Source of the DNA: Hexactinellida sp. DTS-2022
Taxonomy: Eukaryota > Porifera > Hexactinellida
Reading direction: 5' to 3'
Assembly (NCBI GenBank): GCA_028753945.1
Contig: JAPNXP010000001.1
Location: forward strand, 13,258,501 to 13,322,500
DNA length: 64,000 nucleotides
Under the pieces are notes generated by a model. It saw nothing but the letters and a program-made list of their open reading frames with translations, did no database searches and was not told the DNA's origin. Of the stretch, positions 10,412-21,407 are shown in pieces. Position numbers and translations under genes: made by a program. Every line of letters begins with the position of its first letter. The first letter of the stretch is position 1.

Positions 10412-10490
10412 TTTACCATAAATTTTGGTGCTTTTATGAAATAATGAACAATCTGTTGAAATTTTATGGCTATGCCGCTGGACTACTAAT

Positions 10491-12299
10491 ATACTGATTG
10501 ATTAGATTATATCTTAATAATTCATTATTTGTGGAGTTAAACTATCAACTTTAGCAAGAAAACTGCTCAACACATCATTGAATATTGCAAGTGCATAGCA
10601 TAATTTGTACTAAGACTTAATTAATCTATCTCATCTAACTGCGTACCTTGATATACAGGTATACTTTGTAAGAATAATTCGGTTAATGAGTCCATTCAGA
10701 TACCGTAAATGGGGCGACTTTGGTCCAAACTTAGGTAATTATTCAATCATATACATATCGGGTGATCGATCAGGTAAGATGATCAGAGAAATATAGTTTA
10801 GTGTATATTCTGAATATACTAGGAATTCAAATTTCAAATTTGTGAATAGATATGTATGATATTCACAATACATTGGGAATTTAGGCTCAATAATCGAAAC
10901 GATATCGCAAATAACTCTTATTTGAAAATCTCGATCTTTTTAAGTTAATAAGCTCAAAATTCCAACACAAGTATCAATTTACTAGGGCTGTATCGAAAGA
11001 ATAAAGTAACAATATCAAATTATCAATAGGGCTGAACAAGTATCAATATACTATATTAAATGTATTATCAATTCATTTTGGACCTATTTACTAGGCATAC
11101 GACTGATTCCAATAATCTCCTGAATTTAATGACCCTTGGGCAAAAGTTAAACTCATGGGTCTACGTGGACCCAGTTACTTAGCATGTTCCAACACCAATT
11201 TAGGGATATACTATACACCGAGTTCTGTTATTATTAGTATACAATTTGGAGCTATGATATATTGTAACATCCATTTATAAACTGGTTGCCATTGAGTATA
11301 CTCGTTTGACTATTTGGTTCTGATTATGAGCACACACATACTCCCTTTGCTGAACTAAATTTGATGAAATACATTCTTAGTATAACACCATATATACGTA
11401 GTAGTACAGTTCCTTTCTATGTCTTAAGTACAGTCGCGATTTCAGTCCCGTTTCCAAAGTATTAAAGCTATCCAAATAATAGAAGTATACATAGGAAATT
11501 ATTCGAAAATATAGTCAACTCCCGTTATAACCAAGTCGGATATAAGTAACGAAGTACCTGCTTATAACGAAGTCTTTCAATGGTCCGTAATCGTTCTATC
11601 TTATTCCATTATTTAAACTTCGGTTACAACGAAATGGATATAACGAAATTCCGCTTAATACGAAGTCATTTAAATCCCATATAGCCTCTAAGCTATTGAA
11701 TTTACTCCGCTTATAACAAACTCCGATCATAACAATTCTTTTATTAGGGAAATAATGAATCAATTTTAGGTTAAATTGGGCGATATTCAGCCTGTAGTTA
11801 AAGTAAATTCAGCATAGAGCGAAAGAATAGCAAGGATTGCAAAGGTTATTAATTAATTAAGAATAACAAAAAACTTACCATAATTTCGTTAGACAGATTA
11901 ATATTATTAATATTAATGGTCTTAAACTAATATTATAAACAAGAAAATATATCAATAGCCCAATTTAGTCAAATTTAATTTATAATTAATATATTCAATG
12001 CGAAACTTAATAATGTCTATGGAATTTTCTTTTACAAATTTGTCGTGTCATTGTGGGATTGGGATTTATTAATTATAAAAATGAAGAAATGCGCCACACT
12101 AATTTATGTTGTAAAACTAATTTCTGAAAAATTAATCCATTTATTCCCGAGAAATTAAGTGTGAAGTGGTGCACATTTTTCGCTACTAACTTCACACTCG
12201 TATTATTATTTTCCAGCACTCCAGTTTATTCAAATAGAGATAATAAAGTCTGATACATTATAGCAAAGTATAATTAATTGTATTACAGTGGATGCTGGC
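10491..12299. other. Intergenic, AT-rich, with one degraded MITE
   Basis: About 10530-10690 aligns with 54680-54860 of the second duplicate (shared TTAGCAAGAAAACT and CATTGAATATTGCAAGT). Around 11513-11735 lies a degraded TA-type MITE with AACTCCCGTTATAACC and repeated ATAACGAAGT motifs, a family also at 20293-20501 and 45440-45619. The rest shows no gene or RNA I can support. Confidence 0.55.
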
Positions 12300-12738
12300 A
12301 GTGGTGTACGCCTATTCGCTGAGACTCGGCAGAGCGGGGGTCTCACTCCTCAGGGCCCCGGGGTAGTGGCACTGTGATAATACTACTTACGACAATGTGC
12401 TACATTTACAGGGGCGTAGCCAGGGTGGTCACTAGGGGGGTTTCCAAACAGCTTACTAGTACAGTCGACTCTGTACACTTAGACTACTGTTACGTATATC
12501 TAAGAGGTTTAGGGGGGTTTCCGGGCAACGGGAAACCCCCCCTGCCTACGCCCCTGCATTTATATGGGATTAGTATTGCCATTACCAATAGAATACTTCT
12601 TGCTAATCCCACTATTTAACGCTGTATATGTCACAATTAGTTACAATCCAGACAATCTGTCTTGCGTTTCGCAGTTCGCACGTAAGGGCCCCCATCCTTT
12701 AGATCGCCGAGGGGCCCCGGCCCCTTCGTACGCCACTG
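12300..12738. mobile_element. hAT-like element (439 bp) with nested MITE
   Basis: Ends CAGTGGTGTACGCC and, inward from the right, CAGTGGCGTACGAAGG. Flanking 8-mers GATGCTGG and TATGCTGT agree at 6 of 8 positions, fitting an old hAT target duplication. Another MITE (12409-12556) sits inside. Confidence 0.65.
12409..12556. mobile_element. 148-bp hAT-like MITE, nested
   Basis: Ends CAGGGGCGTAGCCAGG and, inward from the right, CAGGGGCGTAGGCAGG, with CATTTA directly repeated on both sides. Interior has facing GGTTTCC / GGAAACC blocks. No coding capacity. Confidence 0.75.
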
Positions 12739-12801
12739 TATGCTGTTTATACAAACATTCTATTGTAAATACTCCTATGGCCGGAAACAATTTGATGTAC
12801 A

Positions 12802-13083
12802 CAGGTGCGTAGCCAGGATTTTTGATTGGGGGGCTCCTGAGCGAGTGAAGCGATCCAATAAGGGGGCCTGTGGGCATTGCCCCCAGCGATTTTTCAAAAT
12901 TACTTTAACAAAAGACCGATTTGCGGTACGGGAAACTCTATTGCAGGAATTTCTACCCATTAAGAAAAAAAACCCACTAAATAACATTTCCATAAACCTA
13001 GTAGGCTATCGCTTGGCCTATTTTCAGTTTGACAGATTGGGGGGGTCCTAGGACCCCCAGGACCCCCCCTCCCTAAGCCACTG
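12802..13083. mobile_element. 282-bp hAT-like MITE with perfect 8-bp target duplication
   Basis: Flanked by GATGTACA at 12794-12801 and 13084-13091. Ends CAGGTGCGTAGCCAGG and, inward from the right, CAGTGGCTTAGGGAGG. Subterminal G/C tracts (GGGGGGCTCC; GGACCCCCAGGACC). Same broad family as 12409-12556. Confidence 0.88.
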
Positions 13084-13091
13084 GATGTACA

Positions 13092-14406
13092 ATACAATCA
13101 CACATAATATACTTTAGTATTACGTTACGCGAGTGTACGAGCCACGCATCATTGTAAAGTGCTACGACATTACCGTATCACTTTTCTAATTGATTTCTTA
13201 ATATTGGGGCTATATCTCACAATGTTATAATGCTATGAGTTTATTTGTTATTCAATCAATGTCCTATATAAGAACTGCGAATTATGCTGTGCTTAGTGTG
13301 TGCTTCGAATCGGCGCCGGGTCAATAGAGACGGGATTGATATAATTGAGTTAAAACACATTAATTGATAACTGAAGTGTAATTAAATTTATTTGGCAATT
13401 CTGGTATTTCTACTATCCCTGAGAACCATTAGAACACAAGTAAAATATTTTATGGAATTTCCCAATTTTCAAGATAAATTTGGCCCACGAGAACATAAGC
13501 GCCGGGCACTTATTTGAAGCAACACGCAGGGCCGAATTACCCTATAAGCTAACTAAGCTATAGTATGGGGCCTTCGCATGTTTGTGGCCTCACAAAGTCT
13601 TAAGTAACTTCATTGATGTTTATTGTTATCTCACTGAATCAATGGCGTCGATTTGTCAAAATATTTGAGGGAGTTTTTAGTTCTATTAAACTGAGCAGAG
13701 AAAATCTTTTGGCCTGTTGGAGATTTGATACCACGACCCCAATTAACAACGTTCGATGAGACGAAGTGACTATTCTTTATAGTGGCGTCGTGCTTGAATG
13801 CATTCTGGGGGGCACAGAGTGTCGTAGTTAGTGACCAGATCAATGTTTTTCGGGACAAGCCTCTAAAAAAGGGGGGGGGGCACAGGAAATCTTTTGGGGC
13901 CCCATAGAGCACGTTGCCACTGATTATATATGAATACATATCTAAATTCATTATTATTGTGAGATCGTTATTATAGTTAACAATGAAATAACCAAGAAGT
14001 TTAATCGGAAGAAATATTACAATAAGAATAACATAAGAGTAGCTAAATATACTATCTGGTTAACAAAGGACTAATTAGTTACTAGTTGGGTGGTCTAAGC
14101 CAGGTAGTAAGAATTACACAGCATTAGTACTTCACACTTCACAATCCCAGGTTTTCTTTGCATGTTGTATATTATTTACGATTATTTGACACCATACGAT
14201 ATTTGGGGTTAGGACGAATAGATACTCTCGCCCCTAAAAGTCCGATTCCCTGGATAGCATCATATAGCCGGTATCCACTGTATTGCATATTTAGTTGTGA
14301 TGAAATAGTGCGGATTGTGTATCTTTAGTGTTGTTAGACCATGGATAGTAGTATATAATGCGAGAAGCAACATAAACAATTTATTCCAACGATAATACAG
14401 CTAGTA
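13092..14406. other. Intergenic, no gene seen
   Basis: AT-rich. A 106-codon frame on the minus strand (13631-13951) has no recognisable domain and spans a long G homopolymer at 13869-13878; I treat it as chance. A decayed repeat may be present around 13530-13915 (GC-rich patches). Confidence 0.4.
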
Positions 14407-14410
14407 GAAC

Positions 14411-15027
14411 TGTCACGGAAATGTTAGTCCCCTTGGAAAATTGGTCCTGGGGGACCAAAATTTTCATGGAAATTTCATCCTTTTGTGGAAATTGGTCTCT
14501 CTGAGGTTTGTGTTTATTTAGTTACCGTATTTACTAGAATAGTAACCTAGGCGATTCTTGTAGGGGTTCATTTGGGGGGGCTCCCCTAATATTGGGGGGT
14601 ACCCCCCATTTCTTTAGGGTTTGCCATTCGATTTGGGGGAGCCCCCCCATTTTGGGGGGTACCCCCTCATTTTTTCAATTTGTAGGTCCTTATTTGGAGG
14701 GGCCCCCCCATTTTAGGGGGGGCTCCCCCATTTTTATTCAATTTCAAATTAAATTTAGGGGGGCCCCTCTATATAATGGGGGGCCCCTCCAAATGAAAAG
14801 TTAAGATTCCTGTTTAGGGGGGCTCCCCCAATTTTGAGGGGCTCCCCCCTATCCAATACTAGGTAATATATTGATTTGAGGGGGTACCCCCCAATTTTAC
14901 TACTACCTATACTAATAAGTAAAATTTAAGTAGTACCTATAAATTCTATAAAATATATCTACGGTAGTAGTTATAAAGTTCCATCTATGTATTAAGCCAC
15001 CTAGCTGGTACGGTCTTTTGCGTCTAG
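14411..15027. repeat. Left terminal inverted repeat of the Ginger-like element
   Basis: Reverse complement counterpart at 19483-20066. The outer about 150 bp is diverged with indels; from 14558 inward the arms agree closely. Between 14570 and 14895 there are about eleven G/C palindromes (such as GGGGGGTACCCCCC, GGGGGCTCCCC, GGGGGGCCCC) separated by 8-45 bp of AT-rich sequence, probably subterminal transposase sites or structural elements. Confidence 0.85.
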
Positions 15028-15177
15028 GTAAATCGAGCTAACAAGAGCTGCAGGAAGTGGGCCCTCAAAAGTATCTTATGAATGCGTGTTCAACAACGAA
15101 ATAAGCAGAATGTATGTATTTTCAAAAATATACTGCCCCTGTAATAGGATTTATTTTCAAGGATTGCTTTAATTAGA

Positions 15178-15345
15178 GCAATAATGTGAATCCTCTAAAA
15201 TATATCTAATGGCCTTCTAAGATATAATACTCCAAAATATTTATAATAATCTTCTAATATCTAATTCTCTAAAATATATCTAATAATCTTCTAATATCTA
15301 ATTCTCTAAAATATATCTAATGATCTTCTAATATCTAACTCTCTA
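15178..15345. repeat. AT-rich tandem repeat at the 3' end of the transposase gene
   Basis: Repeats of about 50-55 bp built on CTCTAAAATATATCTAAT and CTTCTAATATCTAA, three to four copies, the last overlapping the stop codon. It is probably the 3' untranslated region. Confidence 0.6.
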
Positions 15346-18300
15346 AACGCTGATAACCCTTTCGAATTACCGAAAGAATGGGTTCATAATGGCAAGATAA
15401 ATTTTCAAGATAAATACTTAACGGACTTGGTATATTACAACCTTTTTTTGGAATGAAGCCTACATGTGAAAATCTGTTCCACGTATCATTATTTAGCGTA
15501 AATATGTCGGTTTCTAACCAGATAGCAGCACTAAATATTTCAACATCTGTTGCCCATATGGTAGAAGCCATTGTGTTGTTTTCCGTAATATACTCCTCGA
15601 TATTTTGATCTGTCTTATTTCTTATATATTGCTGACATTTCGAAGACTTTCTCATAAATTCGACTATCTTTGTCCTAATTAATAGATGAAAATCTTCTTC
15701 CTCTGTGAGCCACCAACTGAGTGCCCTATAAAAGCAATTTCCATCAGGAATGATAGAAATCTTTTTCTTAGCAACGCAATTTTTCAATTTTCTATATGTA
15801 TTATGTGGAATAAACGTAGTGTGTTCAATGTTTATTCTCATGTTCAGCTTTTCTTGAATTGCTTTTCGTCTCCATTCCATCGTTACTGGCTTAAAAAGAT
15901 CTCCTTCTGAATTTGAAGGTGCGCTGTTCGCTGATTCGATGGATTTAGATATTATATTGCATGGTGCATTTAACAATTTGTTCGTCTGTAAACTGACATC
16001 AGTCATGTTTGGTAATTGATCTTCTTCTTTGATCTCGTTATGCTTCACTATTCTCACATCTTCTAATGGAATATTGACAAATAAGTTACATTCTTCCACA
16101 ATGGAATTTCTTTTGGTTGTGCTCAGTTGTTCTTCGTCCATTGATACATTTGACGAGATATTGTCACCTATTTCACTTTCGGGGTAGTGCCATTTTTCTC
16201 TTTTTCTTTTGCCCAAGCAACTAACTGTTTTGGAATCAGCCCTTACTCTAGACAAACTCTTCTGATGAAAGACATAGGTTAACAATTTGAAACAGCATTC
16301 ATGGGTGCAGTCAGCTGAAAATATACATTCTCCACAAAAGTGCTTTGTATGTGGATTATGTAGTTCTTGAACTATAGCAAAATAGCTTCCCTTTTCATCA
16401 TCTAATCTCCTGCGGTACCAATATTGTAGAGATCCTAAGTGTTCATTGAAACCATGGTGTGCTAAGTATTTGAGTATGCAATCGTTATTTGAGGAATCTT
16501 TGTTACATTCAGCTGAAAACGATTTAGCACAGAACTGAACAAATAAGTAGTCTAATACTTCAAAAACTAATTCTCCGTAAAAATGTAACTTATCCCCGCT
16601 GTTGCAAATTTCATTCTTCTCCAATCTAGAATCTATATTACCAAACTGTTGTTTGTCATAGGTGGTAATACTTTTTAAAAGATTATGTTTCATTTTTCTT
16701 CCATTGCACCATATCTCTGCTATATGTTGTTCAAACTTTGTAACTAACTTTCTGTAATCTTCCAAACTGAACTGGCAATCGATTGATTTTCCGAAATAGT
16801 CTGATCCAGTAATTTCAATAGAAGTACCTCCCTTGAATAGTTCTGTATTGTGAACCCATTTATGCTTAAGGTCTCCTTGGGAATTTGCGTATTCGACTTG
16901 ATACTGATTAGATATCAAATGTTTCTTTAAGATTCTCACTTTGACATTCAAGGTTTCCAGAAAATTTTTCTTTTTCCTCATTTTAGATACTAGTGGATTT
17001 TTCATAAGAGCTATATCCCCAACTTCAAAATTCTGACCATTAGTTTTCTTTGTTATTTGTCTATAATTTTCAACTTGTACCTTCCTTGTCTGACTTAAAG
17101 TTTCCAAATTGAGTTTTTCTCTTACACCAGAATAATGTCTAATTGCACCTTTTATATCATGAAGATCAGAGTGAGTACCCCATGATCTTAATTCTGGATT
17201 AGGATACGCGCAACTCAATTCTATCTCTTGAGTATTTATGTCTTCTATTCTGAGGCTAGTCTTAGGATGTGGTGAAGTTCTGTTCTTGTACAATTCCCAT
17301 GGAGTCCGAGATAAAGATCTGTGTACTTTGTGTATGTATGAATCGATAACTCTTGGAATTAACAAATCCCCCCAGTTTTCTACTACTTCAAAATTATTAT
17401 TTGATAATTCTATCTGAACTTCTTTCCTCAAGAGATATTTGAACGTTCTGTTAAATCTCTCTATTTGACCCTGTGTTGTCGGAGAATATGGTGAACCATT
17501 GACCAATCGAATACCAAGTTTAGGCATTATATTTCGAATCAATGTAGAAACAAATTCACCACCGTTATCACTCTGTAGAATCTTAGGATTTCCTTCACTT
17601 GAAAATAGTTGAGTAATTAGTTCGCAAATTCTATTAGTTTCTTTAGATTTTAGTGGATAAGCCCAAACGTATTTACTGAAGCAATCAATAATGGTTAGCA
17701 CCCATTTATAACCTTTTCTGGAAAGTATGTCTTCTTGATCACCATAGGCGATTTGGGTAAGATCAATTTGAATTCTGTCAAATATTTCAAACGATTTGAT
17801 ATGACTAGAATGAGTTCGTTTAGGGAGCAATAAATTTGAACAGCATATGTCGCATTGCAATTCTGAATACAAGTTTTTAAATGAAGTTTGCTCCAGACCC
17901 CAAATATGAAAATTAGACTTCATTGATTTTGATAGTGTAGTAAACTTCGGATGATTCAATTGATCATGATACCATTTTACTGCCGTTCTTAGCATCCCTT
18001 CGGATAAAACAATTTTATTTCCTTTCATGAGTAACTGACCATCTTCCGTTATCTAAAAATACAAAAATTAATATACTACAGTGTACCCAATCCAGACAAA
18101 ATGTGATACAAATATAAGTATATACAGTAGCATACTTACCTTTAGTGAGAATTCTGTGAGTCTTTTCTGAACGAAAGATCTGAGAAGTTTACGATTCTCT
18201 TTTACTTTTGGTTTTATAATCTCGATTAATTTTTGAATAATCAATGGTATTGCTTCATCAAGTTTGCGATTTCTTTTCCAAAACAAATAAGCAACATGCA

Positions 18301-18520
18301 GAGCATACATGTGGTCTGTGATAATCCTCGCTTTGCCATCAAAATTATTTCGCAAATCATGCTGAGAAAACGTCTCTTGAGGAATCTCTGGTAGGGTGGG
18401 GATAATAATAATCAGCTTCGATAATAATTGGTCGTTTGCAAATTGATCAGTTTCGATGAGAAAAGAATGATCGATATCAGAATCTGAATAACTATCGCCC
18501 ATCGGAAAAGTACTGAACAA
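15335..18520 (-). CDS. Integrase-OTU transposase of the Ginger-like element (two exons, 1032 aa)
   Basis: Exon 1 is 18520-18140 (127 codons, phase 0) and exon 2 is 18052-15335. The 87-bp intron has clean sites: AAAG/GTAAGT donor at 18139 and TTTTTAG acceptor at 18053. The joined protein has a His-x4-His ... Cys-x2-Cys finger (HDQLNH; CDIC), then an integrase core with catalytic Asp in IQIDLTQ (about residue 224), Asp in QSDNGGEF (about 289) and Glu in QGQIERFN (about 325); the second and third are separated by 35 residues, giving DD35E. A Cys-rich patch (HFCGECIFSADCTHECC) follows in the middle. The last about 150 residues are an OTU cysteine-protease domain with DGNCFYRALS and a C-terminal His in CHYEPIL, so both expected catalytic residues are present. 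No stop or frameshift is visible, so the element may be recently active. Confidence 0.85.
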
Positions 18521-18897
18521 ATGTTTATGCGTAGATTAATACGTACATGTGGTATAATTTATTACAATATATAGGAATTAAATAACCTTGTGAAAGAAAT
18601 ATTAAATTCATAATGCATAATCTAATTCTGTTCGTTTTGGAAGACATATATTTACAACACATAAATAGTCAGATTGAGAAATATAATAATAACACATTCG
18701 TTCAGACTTAGTGGTAAGGAAGAGCATTTTTGCTAACTAACTTATTACAATAATCATTTATTAATCAAAAATGCATATTAGATTACTATGAATAAATTAT
18801 TGAGATCACTATGAATAAATTATTGAGATCTAATCACAGGATTGGATCATTGCTAAATATCGGTAATGTGCATCTAAAATGATTAAGAAATTATATA
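18521..18897. other. Non-coding interior of the Ginger-like element, probable promoter side
   Basis: Lies upstream of the transposase start. It holds a 27-bp tandem duplication with ATGAATAAATTATTGAGATC around 18787-18833. No gene seen. Confidence 0.4.
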
Positions 18898-19084
18898 CAG
18901 TAGAACTCGGTTAGTACGAACACCCTCGGAAGAGAAAAATTAGTACGTACTATCCGAGTGTAAGTTCTAACCGAGTTGACAATACATAGAAATACATAAA
19001 AATTTACAAATTTGCAAAAATAAATGAGTACGTACTAAGCCAAAGTACGTACTAACCAGTGTACGTTATTACCGAGTTCCACTG
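18898..19084. mobile_element. 187-bp MITE with TA target duplication, nested in the Ginger-like element
   Basis: Ends CAGTAGAACTCGGTTAGTAC and, inward from the right, CAGTGGAACTCGGTAATAAC, flanked by TA. Same family as 43821-44166 and 45658-45967. Confidence 0.85.
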
Positions 19085-19482
19085 TATTATATCCCCCAAA
19101 TCCCTTTGGAAGTGAATATTTCTTGGGAAATGTGGCGCCATAAATTCCCGATGCAATGTCCATTGTTTCCGATAGGGAAATGTGGAGTTAACAGGGTCGA
19201 TGACATTCGCCTCAGAAAAACTCCCCCTTTTTGTAGGTGGGGCTTATGCCGTATACGTCCATGATTTGCTAATTTATACAAATCACGTTCCTCCAAAGTG
19301 GAGATACAAAGGAGACATACGACAACAATACCTCTCCTAAGAAAAGGAGAGTCTCCCCTTATAGAATAACCTGAGGAAATGGGAATTCCAAATTATTTTA
19401 TTGAAATTTACTTATTAGTATACAGGTAGTAGTAAATTGGGGGGTACCCCCTCAAATCAATATATTACCTAGTATTGGACGC

Positions 19483-20066
19483 AAAAGACCGTACCAGCTA
19501 GGTGGCTTAATACATAGATGGAACTTTATAACTACTACCGTAGATATATTTTATAGAATTTATAGGTACTACTTAAATTTTACTTATTAGTATAGGTAGT
19601 AGTAAAATTGGGGGGTACCCCCTCAAATCAATATATTACCTAGTATTGGATAGGGGGGAGCCCCTCAAAATTGGGGGAGCCCCCCTAAACAGGAATCTTA
19701 ACTTTTCATTTGGAGGGGCCCCCCATTATATAGAGGGGCCCCCCTAAATTTAATTTGAAATTGAATAAAAATGGGGGAGCCCCCCCCTAAAATGGGGGGG
19801 CCCCTCCAAATAAGGACCTACAAATTGAAAAAATGAGGGGGTACCCCCCAAAATGGGGGGGCTCCCCCAAATCGAATGGCAAACCCCAAAAGAAATGGGG
19901 GGGTACCCCCCAATATTAGGGGAGCCCCCCCAAATGAACCCCTACAATTCTTCCCCATATTGCATTATTGGGACAAAAATTTTTAGGAATAAGCCTGTAC
20001 TGGAAAATTGGGCCCCGAAATATTGGTCCCCAGGACCAATTTTTCGGGACCAATTTTCCAGTGACA
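19483..20066. repeat. Right terminal inverted repeat of the Ginger-like element
   Basis: Mirror of 14411-15027, with the same series of G/C palindromes from about 19610 to 19930. A piece of the arm (about 19416-19500) is duplicated just inside it. The outer part, from 19708 on, is present again at 31400-31758 as part of an 852-bp direct repeat. Confidence 0.85.
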
Positions 20067-20559
20067 GAACTATACTAACCGACACCAAGAGTATTTGAAT
20101 AACAGAAATATTACTTCTTGCAACGTACTACCGGCTGTTAACTACTCTGAAATGCCTTTAAATATCTTGCTATAGTTATAAATTTCACAACATTGTGATT
20201 TCAGATAGTTTTATTAAACAATCATGAAGTGGCATAAGTAGCATAACTCACCTCCATAAGAAAATGTCAGCACAGCTATAATTTTTATTTTACAGTGAAC
20301 TATCGTTGTAACGACTTGCTTAGGACCTGTAAATTAATTCGTTATATCCGGATATTAGTTATAAGCGGATAATAATTTTAGAATTTACTTATACAGCGAT
20401 CATTGCTGTATAAGGCAATGATCGCATTTTAATGCATTTAGTGCTCTGGGGGGAAATATCCATTTCGTAATACCCGACTTGGTTATAACTGGAGTACACT
20501 GTTAGTGTGTATCAATTTATTATAAGATAGCAAACAAATGTGTTATACAATAATTAGTA
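19708..20559. repeat. 852-bp direct repeat, copy 1 (left of the Helitron)
   Basis: Matches 31400-32251 at a constant offset of 11692 bp with no difference noticed on reading. It comprises the outer 359 bp of the Ginger-like element, its GAAC flank and 489 bp of host DNA including a MITE (20293-20501). It ends TAATTAGTA directly at the Helitron's 3' end. Confidence 0.9.
20293..20501. mobile_element. MITE, about 209 bp, TA type
   Basis: Left CAGTGAACTATCGTTGTAAC and right (inward) CAGTGTACTCCAGTTATAAC, preceded by TA. The interior has GTTATATCCGGATA and ATAAGCGGATA motifs. Also present in the duplicate at 31985-32193. Confidence 0.7.
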
Positions 20560-20645
20560 CGAGCCCTTCGGTCTCGGTCGCTTTGCGACGGATTGGTGCT
20601 ACGCACCTAAAGTTAACGGCCGCTGTGCGGCCTTACTCCTCACTA
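20560..20645 (-). other. Helitron 3' terminus: row of triloop hairpins
   Basis: On the minus strand, four hairpins follow one another: GGCCGC-ACA-GCGGCC, GGTGC-GTA-GCACC, GTCGC-AAA-GCGAC, and a last one pairing CGAG with CTCG and CC with GG around a GAA loop, ending at the element's last base. The first three stems are perfect and all loops are three bases. Related tails are at 7990-8070, 10067-10150, 55216-55275 and 59191-59245. Confidence 0.85.
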
Positions 20646-21137
20646 CACCAATTGGGGGTCTGTTTACTTTGGTATATTTGAATAGAGGACTTTTTCAGAG
20701 CGTGTACTATTTTCATGCAACATGTTGCAACGGAATTGCAAAATATTGCATGTATGATGGCTTAAGTATATCTATATACTTTGTGGAACATATTCATAAA
20801 CGATTAATGAGAAGTAACTGCCACTTAAATTGAAAGTGAGAGTAATTAATGATTTATTAATAAATTGAATTGCAACAGGGAAACATACAATTAATTAAGC
20901 AAATAAGTTATAATATAATTGATAAATTGGTAAATAACATATAATAATCAGGAGGAGGCTTTCTGAAATGCTGGTCTTGCTTGGTTATGCTATATAGAAA
21001 TTTACATAATAATTGTTTGGTTATTATTATAATGAACAATAAATTGAATGTTAAACTTACTTGAAACATTATATGCGACAGTCAATTTCAAATTCGTGAT
21101 TTGAGTATTACCCTAAATGTTAAAATTCACATAAAAA
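20646..21137. other. Helitron 3' non-coding region
   Basis: AT-rich sequence between the hairpin tail and the small exon candidate. No gene or repeat recognised. Confidence 0.4.
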
Positions 21138-21170
21138 TTACGATAATGCATAATATGCAAAGAACCATAC

Positions 21171-21407
21171 CTGTAGAATGTCATTTAAAATCTTAATTTT
21201 TTTAAATTGGAGTGCAGTTTCAGCTGCCCCCCTCTTTTGCCCGCCTCTCTTCCCCCTTTTTCTACCGTTTGGCTTTCGGTCCTTTGGGTTTGTGTCCTTT
21301 GGGTTTGTGTCCTTTGGGTTTGTGTCCTTTGGGTTTGTGTCCTTTGGGTTTGTGTCCTTTGGGTTTGTGTCCTTAGGGTTTGTGTCCTTTGGGTTTTCCT
21401 CATCCAT
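21171..21407 (-). CDS. Possible small exon with (PKDTN)n repeats inside the Helitron
   Basis: The minus strand opens with ATG at 21407 and encodes an acidic start, then seven or more tandem PKDTN pentapeptides from a 15-bp DNA repeat (about 21285-21400), a very basic stretch (RKPNGRKRGKRGGQKRG) resembling a nuclear localisation signal, and a short hydrophobic helix. At 21171 the sequence reads CTACAG/GTATGG, a good splice donor. The candidate is on the same strand as, and downstream of, the Helitron Rep gene. It may be a captured host exon or a minisatellite that happens to be open. The other frames across the repeat are also open because the 15-bp unit has no stop, so the evidence is modest. 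Confidence 0.35.

Larger units (their letters stand above)
9408..10490. mobile_element. About 1.1-kb element with ~70-bp terminal inverted repeats, containing two nested insertions
   Basis: The left 70 bp (CTATAGTGCAGCGGCACAAC ... GCACCAAAATTTGT) is the imperfect reverse complement of the right end (ATAAATTTTGGTGC ... GCCGCTGGACTACTAATA). The AGTGCAGCGGC end resembles hAT termini, but I could not fix a target duplication. Nested inside are a TA MITE (9477-9664) and a non-autonomous Helitron (10067-10411). The duplicate block near 54640 lacks the whole insert. Confidence 0.6.
14411..20066 (-). mobile_element. Complete Ginger-like integrase DNA transposon, 5656 bp
   Basis: Bounded by a 4-bp target duplication GAAC (14407-14410 and 20067-20070). 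Both termini begin TGTCAC (left TGTCACGGAAA; right, inward, TGTCACTGGAAAATTGG), followed by roughly 600-bp imperfect terminal inverted repeats (14411-15027; 19483-20066). The interior carries one two-exon gene coding a DD35E integrase with a C-terminal OTU domain (15335-18520). Long TIRs, 4-bp duplications and TGT ends with a retroviral-type integrase but no RT or gag are the hallmarks of Ginger-class cut-and-paste transposons. A Polinton is unlikely because there is no DNA polymerase or capsid gene. A TA MITE (18898-19084) lies inside the element. Confidence 0.82.

Noticed and set aside
14411-20066. Polinton/Maverick or gypsy element
   Set aside because: No DNA polymerase, capsid, ATPase, RT or LTR; ends and 4-bp duplication fit an integrase-type DNA transposon better.
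19853-20098. 81-codon frame repeated at 31545-31790
   Set aside because: It runs through the G/C palindromes of the transposon arm; identity only reflects the 852-bp duplication.
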